From Tubiluchus corallicola (taxonomy: Eukaryota; Priapulida; Priapulimorpha; Priapulimorphida; Tubiluchidae), in the NCBI GenBank assembly GCA_030141605.1, contig JAQGDQ010000571.1, positions 47,501-111,500 on the forward strand: a stretch of 64,000 bases of DNA, given 5' to 3'. The notes under the pieces were generated by a model that was not told the origin of the DNA, searched no databases, and was given only the letters and a program-made list of their open reading frames with translations. The position numbers were made by a program, and so were the translations under genes. Every line of letters begins with the position of its first letter. The first letter of the stretch is position 1. Shown here piece after piece: positions 55,241 through 64,000 of the stretch.

Positions 55241-57077
55241 TATATATATAAAAGAGCGTGTGTCTCTTTATAGCAACAAATTAAGTGCTATCATTTCTAC
55301 ATCACGTAGTCATGATTATTAAGTCTAGAGGTGACAATTTTGGTGAAATAACATCTGCAGATATGCCATTAATCTGATTTGAATATTAAATTTTTTTCTT
55401 CCACACAGTTTTCACAAATTTTTCTAGTCTAATTTGTTGTAAGTAAAATATTCAGAAGAAAACTCACTTTGGGCTTCATTTCTGAAATTACTGTTCTTAC
55501 TAATTTTTAGAAGATATTTTGTCATAGCTAAGTGAGACTTCATAAGATGCAGGTTATTTCGGTAGTTTTGCGGCATCTCCTCACAAATGCTTATTTCATC
55601 TTTATGTAGCTTGTGGGTGCTAGCGACACCTAGTTAACGTTTGTGAAAGCTTCTTGGTTCAACTTTTTTAACTTTGTCATTCATTACAGCCAATCAGATA
55701 TCAGAAGCCAACTTTGGGGATAGTCACATGACTTGACCTGTTTTACCTGTTCATACTCACACGGACTATGGCTTTTTCTTTTTGCCGTAGTTCTGATGAA
55801 TTTATTAAATACTGTTTTGTTATCCAGGAAGCCATTTTAATCATCAAATTGTAAGCTCTGTTAATTAATTTAGACTAAATTATCTTGATCTTGTAAATTA
55901 ACGCAATAATCTGCCATTTTTGCTGTAGATCAGAAATCGATTTTTGACGTCATATTTTTACTTACCTGCTGTTATTTTCACCTGTCAATCTGTTAAGTAT
56001 TTTTCCACCGTTTGCTTCTTTTTGTTGTTGAATCACATCATTATACTGAATAAATTAATTTCAGGTTTATCACACCAGGTAGCGCAGGAGTTGGGCGCAT
56101 CCACATAGGTCCTCTCCTAAACGACTCACACAGTTTTCATGATAAACTTGATTGCAATGCTATCATAGACTATATGAGATGGCGGAAACTCACAAACAAA
56201 TTGAATATCTGTTTTACGTGGGTTGTACCCTACAGCTGTGGCAGATCTCAATTCTAACTCTCATTATTAATATTTACATTATTTTTTTAAAATATTAATA
56301 AAAACAATAACGACGTCATTGACAAAACTATTCATTTAATTTATTACATTTTTGAATTGTTCTGATAATATAATAAAACGATTGACAGCTATATTCGAAA
56401 AATGGTTATTGTGCGAAAATCACCTTATTCCAACTTTCACGTAAAATTATGAATCAATTTAAAATCGCGTTCATTTACTGCAATTTTGCTGCAAATGTTT
56501 AATTTTGTCACAAACTACATAGTTAATATTAAGCCAAAAAACTCTCAAGGAAAAAACTAAGTGAGATAAGATTTTCTCATAAACAGAAATACTTTGCACA
56601 ACAGTATGGTCAAACTTAACCGTGATAATATAACTGCTTTGATTCAAAAATTTGAAAATTATTTTCTAATGTTTAAATTTAGTAAAAATAATTTATTTTA
56701 TACCAAGATTAATAAAAGTTTTTCTAATTATGTGAATCAGGGACCAAATTGGTTGCATCTATCAATAATATTTTTTATACACCAAAGTTGAAGTGCCTTG
56801 ATTGTAACATAATTAATTACAGTCCTAATAATTTCTTTTAATTGCTTTAATAAAAGTTGACAACGTTTTAGGTGATAAAGAAATAAAACGAACAACGTCG
56901 GCGATCACGTTAGCAAAACTGTACAGACGCTCCCATGATGGAATGTGATGAAGCGAGGATACCTGGTGCCATCTACAGGAAGAAGTGGAAATTATCTTCT
57001 CGTCCAGTATAGTTCTTGATTTGCCTGAAGAGAGATTATTTGCAAGAAAGATTAAATGTAATTAGTTCATTAAAATA
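55241..57077. other. No supportable gene
   Basis: AT-rich DNA without a recognisable domain or a repeat matched elsewhere in this window. Confidence 0.5.
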
Positions 57078-57715
57078 TGCTTGCAAACCAAAACCGTCCA
57101 TAAAGCGGCATAGTTAAAACTACGCTACGATGCTTCAATGTAGAAAGCACAAAAAAAATTGGTCACATGTCGGTTTTTTTATCAAAACAAATGCTAAATA
57201 TATCGGACTTTTATATTCTAGCAGGAAAATGTCAGGAAAATGTCCAAAAAATACTGAAAATGTAATTCTATAATTCCTTACCCACCTTTCTGTCTAGAAA
57301 CTAGTACTGAAATTGTAAAAAACTCCCATTTTCAAACTCCGATAGTAGTTCATGGAAGCAGCTATTTTGCTTCGGGCTTTTTCTGTTGACAAGACCAGAT
57401 CTTCGTCAGGAAGGGCCATCTACTGGATTTAAACGTAACTTCATTTTGCTCTTGTAAAATTCGTAGCAACCACACTTTAGTACGGTTGCTAAGTGGTTTG
57501 TAGAGACGCGACAAAAACACTAGATAACTTTAGTAGGCTACATTTTTCAGTGCGTGACGTGCACCGCAACTTCAATGTGGATTATCTCAGCTTAGAAATA
57601 ACATAGAGCGATGAACTTGGTATCAAAATGATCCTCATGAAATGGAGATTCGGGATATGTGAATAACTAGAAAGCCTTAATTGCCGATTTATGGACGATT
57701 TTGCTATAGAAGCAC
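57078..57715 (+). mobile_element. MITE-A copy 4
   Basis: Begins ATGCTTGCAAACCAAAACCG and ends ATGGACGATTTTGCTATAGA-AGCAC. The body is collinear with copies 2 and 3. Confidence 0.87.
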
Positions 57716-57809
57716 ACTTAAACGAAAAGCTTAATAGCTAAGTCCAGATTTTTGCGATATTTTTATGCTCATATTCATGTTGTTTCTTCGTGGTTTCCTG
57801 CTTGGACCG

Positions 57810-58000
57810 TGTCCAATGATCTTCCACGCTTCCAATTTTTCGATTCTTTTGCTTACAAATCTTAGAAGTGATTATTTATGTAAAAATTGTTGTTTGAATA
57901 AAGTAGAGGATGAATTGCATGCAATGACTGAATACGGCCAAAGTGTACCAACTTTCAGTATTCGTCTCCTAATGAGACGCTTGTGTTTTTAAATTCGTCA
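57810..58000 (+). pseudogene. LINE ORF2 C-terminal relic
   Basis: The + frame reads LRSDYLCKNCCLNKVEDELH then AMTEYG, matching the C-x2-C...vEDE.H Cys/His segment of LINE proteins. It is short and ends soon after. Confidence 0.55.
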
Positions 58001-58959
58001 CAAGATGTAGAAATTATAATACTTGATGCTGATTGGTCCAGAAAATCTTTGAATGCAGACCTGACTGAAATAACTCAGAGCAAGCCAGACTGATTAAATG
58101 CAATAATTGTAGAACAATAAGTCTAAGCTATCAATCACGTTTTATACACACACATATATATATATGTTACTTTGTTGTACGTGTTTATGTACCTGATCCA
58201 TTATACCATAGACATGTAGTTTTCTTTGTACTGTTGTAGCCTGTTACTTTTTTATGTCTAGTGTATACAATTTTTGCCACTTTTGTATTCTGTTGTATTG
58301 GTCAATAAACAACATAGGTGTTTTACCAATTAGTAAACAAAACGTAAAGTTTCTTTAAACATATGTATTTGATATTACAAATGATAGAAATGATGTTAAA
58401 AAATGTTAACCCTATTGCTGTTAAAGAGTAAAACTAAAACTATTTAAAACTGCGAAGTCATAGAATCCAAATTTTTGTGCGCATCTAACACGTATTTAAT
58501 ACCAACAATCTAATGCATCGTAATAAGTAAATGACAGAGCTATGTATTACATTAACGAGAACGAGAACGAAAATGATTAAAAGAAAGGGCATCACGGCGA
58601 AATGGGTCTGTTTATAAGGGTTACATCGTAAGCGAATGACCCAGTTATTTGAAACGTTCGTCTGCGTGTAAAATAAAGCCACAGAATGTTGTACTGGATA
58701 CTCCGCAAAGAAGACAAATCTCACAATTTTAGCAATGGATAATTTTTTAAATTTGTTAAAATAATAGCTGCTAAATCTAACGTAACTTAAGAAAAAAACA
58801 TCAAACACATCTGAAAAAATATATTTTCCTACCTCGTCGGGTTCCATTCGTTTACCATACCTAAAATAAAAAAAGAAAGTACCGTGATAACCATGATCGT
58901 GACTATTTAATGTAATGTCTTATTTTTCTGTATTTTTACTGTAACTAACATCTAGGGCC
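58001..58959. other. No supportable gene
   Basis: AT-rich DNA. The 120-codon antisense frame at 58485-58847 has no domain I recognise. Confidence 0.45.
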
Positions 58960-59423
58960 TTTATGAAACGTTGTTCGTATGTAACTATTTTTAAAGTGAA
59001 GCATAAATTTCGTTAAACTTTCAAAGCTACGCACGGCTCAGTGAATCTACTAAGATTGGCAACGGCGTCTTTTTGTCACATGCGCGTGGCCGAAAAATGG
59101 AAGGCGGTACCGTGATAACCATGACTGCAGTGTTAGTTTCTGACGTTATATGAGGTAGAGCCCATTTTCGGGACTTCACGCGTTGAAGGAGTAACACTTA
59201 CGCAAACGTGCTTGACGCGCAAGGGAGGATGCCTGCCATTGCAGAAACTGTGGTTAGTTTCTGACGTAAGCAATAGCTGTGTTCAGTTACTGTTAATTAA
59301 CTTTCTAAGCTAATTATTCAACTATAAGAAACAATTGCTAACATTATAGGCAAAAAAACGTATATTTTGGATAGTGAATTAAAATGAGATTGAATCTAAA
59401 CAATCGTCCAGTCCTCCTTTAAA
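58960..59423 (-). mobile_element. MITE-B copy 3 (antisense)
   Basis: The right boundary CAATCGTCCAGTCCTCCTTT is the inverse of the MITE-B left end. GGTACCGTGATAACCATGAC, AGTTTCTGACGTAAGCAATA and CGTGCTTGACGCGCAAGGGA are reverse complements of copy 1. The left end is not clear. Confidence 0.8.
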
Positions 59424-60109
59424 ACTCGGTCGTTTTATTACATCTGCATTGTGAATTCCAAGATTTCAGCAAAATCAATTCCAATGGCGCATAAAGTCAT
59501 TCAGCATGGGCTAATAGTCATAAATGGTCACTAGACAAACTGATCTCGCTTATTGCAAATCGAACTTGTGCCAAATGTCGTGACTCTGCAAATATTTTTA
59601 CAACGTTGTAGCAACCAATTACTATTCTTGAGACTTCAATATTACTGTAGCAATGGTTGCTGTACGGAAGGGTTAAAGCGCCCAAAATTCGCTGTAAGTT
59701 TAAAGCTATCTTATATATATATATGTAATATATAATAATCTTTATTTGCCATAAAAAAATCAATATTCATAACTATAAAAGCATAAAAGAACATCGCAGC
59801 ATGAGAATAAAATTCACACAACTGTAAAAGGCAAATGCGTCCAGTGCAAACTAAAAACTACTGTTCCAAAAATTAAAAACAAAATATACATTATAATGTT
59901 ACACGAAGATTATAATAGACTATATACATACAATTTAAAATGGACGTGGGTAAATAAAATTTGCGGATGAATATATATTATCGTTTACGTATGTAGGGTT
60001 TTCAAAACGATTTAATGTATGTATTTTTAATTTTGATTTGAATTTGTCAAAAGACTTACAGATTTAAAGATTTGTTTTAAATTAGAAGGCAAGGTATTTC
60101 AAAGTGTAT

Positions 60110-60610
60110 TCCAGGGTATTCATTAAACTGTAGGTCAAAACAATCTACTCTTTAAAATATTGAAAGGAAACATACTATTTCTGTCAAAAAAGACTTACGG
60201 GGAAGAATTATTACCACACAAACACAATTAACGTTCGCGCCACTAGTTCTTCACTGTTACATGCATTTCGCCATTCGCTAGTTAGGCGGGCACTAGCGCC
60301 TGCATTTCGAAAACGCATTGCACGCAAAACAGGCGCTGTACCGCACACGTTTGACAGCTCATGCGTGAGTGGAGCGATAACTTTCAAGTTTAAATTTTTA
60401 TCTTAAAACTTCCGTAGTTTAGCACAGCACACTGAACATGTTACCGTAGCACTGTAGCTTAAATTGTCGCTTTCGCAAACACGTGCAACACACTCGTAAA
60501 GTATTTTTGATGTTGAAAATTATGCTAGTTTGTGATGTCATCAACAGTTGGGTTCGCCCGACATTAATTAAGTTTTTAATCTATTATTTAATTATCAGAA
60601 ACACCTTTAC
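60110..60610 (-). repeat. R7 repeat, copy 3 (antisense)
   Basis: TTCACTGTTACATGCATTTC, TGACAGCTCATGCGTGAG and GCAAACACGTGCA are reverse complements of blocks in 20500-20935. It is preceded at about 59742 by antisense LINE-like 3' sequence (CTTTATTTGCC). Confidence 0.78.
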
Positions 60611-60656
60611 AGTATTAGGTGTATATAAACAGTATGCCTGTATAATCCTGCATGCC

Positions 60657-60860
60657 TCAGTAATTAACTATAAGACCATTTTGGGTTAGTTCTTTAACAA
60701 TATCTATATACATTTTAATTACATTAGTGTCTCTCTTTCTGTAAATAGTGCGAATATCATTATTTTCTAAGCCGCGCTCAAGATTCTCTCTTACATCGTG
60801 TCTAACCAATGGTAATGGACAATGAAAAATTAGATGTTCTGGGGTTTTGTACCTATGCAA
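60657..60860 (-). pseudogene. LINE ORF2 C-terminal fragment
   Basis: The antisense frame reads YKTPEHLIFHCPLPLVRHDV, then NDIRTIYRKRDTNVIKMYID. The (T/V)EH.IF.CPL...R block is the C-terminal Cys/His segment of LINE ORF2. The upstream part is replaced by the 33-bp tandem repeat at 60848. Confidence 0.75.
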
Positions 60861-60997
60861 AATGTGTACCTATGAAACCATGTACCTATGTAAAATGTGT
60901 ACCTATGAAAACATGTACCTATGCAAGATGTGTACCTATGAAAACATGTACCTATGCAAAATGTGTACCTATGAAAACATGTACCTATGCAAAGTGC
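60848..60997. repeat. 33-bp tandem repeat, about 4.5 copies
   Basis: Unit ACCTATGCAAAATGTGT plus ACCTATGAAAACATGT. Because 33 is a multiple of 3, two + frames stay open (KCVPMKTCTYA...); not genes. Confidence 0.93.
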
Positions 60998-61009
60998 ACC
61001 AAACGTTTA

Positions 61010-62034
61010 CAGTCCTGAAGGATTTAACCAGTAGGTCTAAAGCTCCTTTTACTTTCTAAAAGCTTTAGCTGTGTTATTATATTTAAAAAAAGAACAAGAG
61101 TCCCACTGTGGTTTAAACATATCATTCACGACTCACCACGAAACTGATGCATAAGAGACCGTCACTGAAACCAATGAATGAAATGATCTACAGCCAGTGA
61201 GTGTAATTGTTAAATGTCTGTATAAATATAGTAAATAGGTCTAGCGAATGCATAGTAAACGATCTGTTTGGAAGAACCACCGTTCTCCAATGTCACGTAG
61301 AACGCCAATGTAGATAATTTTGTTTTTGCGCAACAAAGTTGCGACTTCCATTTTGCAGAATTGAAAAACTAGCCGCGGATAGCTATCCGACCGTGCAAAC
61401 GATTTCGGTAGGTTGTCTTTTAAAGCAAAAGCCAAGTCTCTCGGCTGGAAGTTGAGCTTATTTTAATACTTGAGAAAAGTGTTCAAAAGTTTCAGCAATA
61501 AAATTTTGATAGGTATGTCTTGTAATTAGTAAAATCAATTTAAATGTCGCTATCACTTCAAGCTTGGGTGTGCTCATTTTGAACGAAATATGACGTCATC
61601 TGGTTACATGAATATCTGAATGAATTGCAGAAGCTTTGTAATGCGTTCTTTCCACCAGGTTGGGTCATTTTTTAACCAAGCCCAGCGGAGTTCGGTTGGC
61701 AGGAGATCGAATAATTTAAATTTATTTTTTTCATTTTTGAAGCAAAACATTTTATGCCCGTATATTACATGGTAATTTCAACATTTATAAGTGTAAAGTA
61801 AAATACAATGAATATTGTTCGATGCTTGGTTTTATCTTTAAAACAAGATGCGGACGGGTTTGTAAAACCGTTAAGGTTTAGCCAAGCCATGCCAAATGCA
61901 AATAAACACAATATGTCTACTATAAGATTTTGAAAATAGAACAGAAGAGTGTAGTACATTGACAGGCTTCTGGAATCCTTCATACCGCCATTAATGTATG
62001 TGACACTTAGCTTTTGAACACAAGTCTTAATACA
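61010..62034. other. No supportable gene
   Basis: AT-rich DNA without recognisable exons. Confidence 0.45.
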
Positions 62035-62560
62035 AGACAAAAGTTTGGGCCAGTAATGATGCCCTGTGGTAACCTTGTGGTATACACCGTGACAAGTGTA
62101 TAATACTGTGACAAGAGAAAAGTGTAGGAGCAGAAATGACGCCCTGTGGTAATCCTGCAATCGCTATTACTGTATGTGCACGATTCTTTACTACACCATT
62201 AGCCTCTGAAGTCAGAATACTGTGACAAGAGAAAAGTGTAGGAGCAGAAATGACGCCCTGTGGTAATCCGGCAATCGCTATTACTGTATGTGCACGATTC
62301 TTTACTACACCACTAGCCTCTGAAGGCAGAATACTGTGACAAGAGATTATGTGCAAGCAGAAATGATGCCCCGTGGTAACACTGCAATCGCAATTACTGT
62401 ATGTGCACAGTTATTTATCACACCTCTAGCCTTTGAAGTTTGAATACTGTGTCAAGAGAAAATTGTGGGACAAGAAATGAAGCCCTGAGGAATTCCAGCC
62501 GTCATTATACAAAATGTGTGCTATTCTTGCCCCATATAATGCGTTCAAGGAGGCCACTCC
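62035..62560. repeat. About 115-bp tandem repeat, 4 or more copies
   Basis: AATACTGTGACAAGAGAAAA recurs near 62102, 62217, 62332 and 62445, each followed by GCAGAAATGACGCCCTGTGG and ACTGTATGTGCACGATTC. The second and third copies are nearly identical; the outer ones are diverged. Confidence 0.9.
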
Positions 62561-63053
62561 AAGAACAATTTTTGCCCATTAACTAACACGAGCAAATATG
62601 TATTAACCAATGTAATATACCGTATAAGCTTGTGAATAAATATTCTGACCTCAGTTCCTGAATGTTATAAAATTTAATGCCCATTGATTTACTTCTATTT
62701 TACTTGTCATGTTAAACAAGTTATTTCACTTGTATTTTAAAAATTGTAGTTTGCCTTGCATAATTTATATGCCAATATGCTTTTAAATTTTGAGCTATAC
62801 ACTTATTTTTCCTTTGCACTTTTATTTTTTCTATTCATTTGTGAAATACATTTTTATAAAAATGGAAAGGTGGCAGTCTAGTAGCGCTTGAATGCTGACC
62901 CTTTGACATTAATTAGACTACAGGAATTCTAAGTCACACTAGTAACATACATTTATTTAAATAAAGCTAAACTTTTCACATACAATCTAAACAATTTATC
63001 CTCGAGTGACTTAACACTCTTTCTACTAAAAATATTACGGCGATAACATCTGA

Positions 63054-63362
63054 ATGCATCTGATAACATCATGTAAAGATAATAACGGTCATCCAATATT
63101 GCCGAATTGTAACTGTGGATTTCGATTTGAGTCTGTTGAACACTTTTTGTTGTACTGCCCATTGCATCAACTAGCTAGGGTTGTTATGTTTGATAAATTA
63201 AATGCAATACTTCTGCCCGAAAACCTTAGTATAGTTGTCTTAGGAAATAATGATCTGTTGAAGTTGTTATTATTCGGTAAAGATGAATTTAACTATGTTA
63301 CTAACTGTAAAATATTCCAATGTATACATGACTTTATATTATGTACTAAACGCTTCCAGTAG
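63054..63362 (+). pseudogene. LINE ORF2 C-terminal fragment
   Basis: A 102-codon frame reads LPNCNCGFRFESVEHFLLYC, then PLHQLARVVMFDKLN and FILCTKRFQ-stop. C-x-C ... VEHFLLYCP ... R is the Cys/His C-terminal segment of LINE ORF2 proteins. No RT core is present upstream. Confidence 0.78.
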
Positions 63363-64000
63363 TTCCTATCTGATATAAAATGCATCATTCTTAAATAATC
63401 GTACATTAATATTTACTAACCGTCATTTTTTACTAATGTCTAATGTATCACTGTAGTAAAACTTTAGTATACTAAAGTATACTAAAAACTAAGTATAGTC
63501 TATTCTTACTGTAAATGTTCTTGTAAATAGTGTACAAAATCTGTTGTGGTGAGGATCTTAAATCATGTTGTACAAACTGTCTGATCTAATCCTAAATAAG
63601 TTATGTTTAAACTAACATCTGAATGCAGCTAAAAGGATTCAAGGAAGGGAAGGACAGTAGAATAACTTTTAATACATAGAGGACTGCGTACCAAAATTTA
63701 CTGAGTGTTAACGTTAAGCTTCATACAAATGAAATTATAGGCCTTTGGACCTTGTGTTCCATTGCTGCAAAATGAGGAAACGAAATGTGGAAACGAAGAG
63801 GCTCTCGAAGAACTGGCACGAGTTGACAAGCTATGGCTTCTTCAATGCCACACGTGCACCGTGAATGAATCTCAGTTTGCGCAATGAGGGCTAACTTATC
63901 GAATAATGTCTTAAAGGCGTTTAATGGACAATTTATGTATAGGCTGCTTTAAGTGGCCTCTAAGGCTATATGGCAATTTAAGAACGCCGTTATGATAAAG
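63363..64000. other. No supportable gene
   Basis: Sequence after the LINE fragment, possibly its 3' UTR at first (to about 63600), then AT-rich DNA with no exon that I can recognise. Confidence 0.4.

Noticed and set aside
60809-61059. Two + frames rich in CTYAKCVPMK / YLCKMCTYEN
   Set aside because: They are the 33-bp tandem repeat read in two frames; the Cys pattern is a repeat artefact, not a zinc finger.

Overview
This is a eukaryotic window, almost certainly from an intron-rich invertebrate animal. The DNA is AT-rich and about 95% non-coding, genes are split by GT-AG introns, and every few hundred bases there is an interspersed or tandem repeat. A (TTAGGG)n tract, a 5S-rRNA-derived SINE family, several LINE relics, Tc1/mariner and hAT-like elements and many MITEs fit a lophotrochozoan (mollusc/brachiopod/annelid-like) or another slowly evolving marine invertebrate. 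The species cannot be fixed from the sequence alone.

Three protein-coding genes can be supported by joined exons, all on the + strand. (1) 685-27967: the last 15 coding exons of POMGNT1, the Golgi enzyme that adds beta-1,2-GlcNAc to O-mannose on alpha-dystroglycan. Every exon joins in phase and gives 514 residues. The cytoplasmic tail, membrane anchor and start of the stem domain lie before the window. (2) 34658-43265: a four-exon gene for a secreted protein of 261 residues with a signal peptide, a VWC domain, an LDLa domain, a Thr-rich mucin-like linker and a TSP1 domain. Its stop codon lies inside a TTAGGG-like tract. (3) 51576-52991: a two-exon metallothionein of 69 residues with 22 cysteines, with a TATA box and three metal-response-element cores upstream.

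Layout: 1-28 kb is the POMGNT1 body, with introns full of MITEs, minisatellites (29, 26 and 32 bp units), a truncated Tc1 element, an antisense 5S-SINE and a 5'-truncated LINE with an intact 410-codon RT frame and a 12-bp target-site duplication. 28-34 kb is the POMGNT1 3' flank: a TIR element, a 72-bp tandem array, a LINE tail and a 0.7-kb pentanucleotide array. 34-43 kb is the VWC/LDLa/TSP1 gene, its introns loaded with repeats that also occur elsewhere in the window. 44-46.7 kb is a large imperfect inverted repeat with nested insertions. 49-53 kb is the metallothionein locus, with a full-length 5S-SINE in its only intron. 53-64 kb has no supportable gene; it holds LINE C-terminal fragments, MITEs and tandem repeats.

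The three genes share no obvious pathway. The window's most unusual content is its repeat biology: one composite 5S-SINE family in four copies, several multi-copy TIR and foldback families that can be aligned within the window, nested insertions with readable target-site duplications, and repeat insertions close to splice acceptors of conserved exons.
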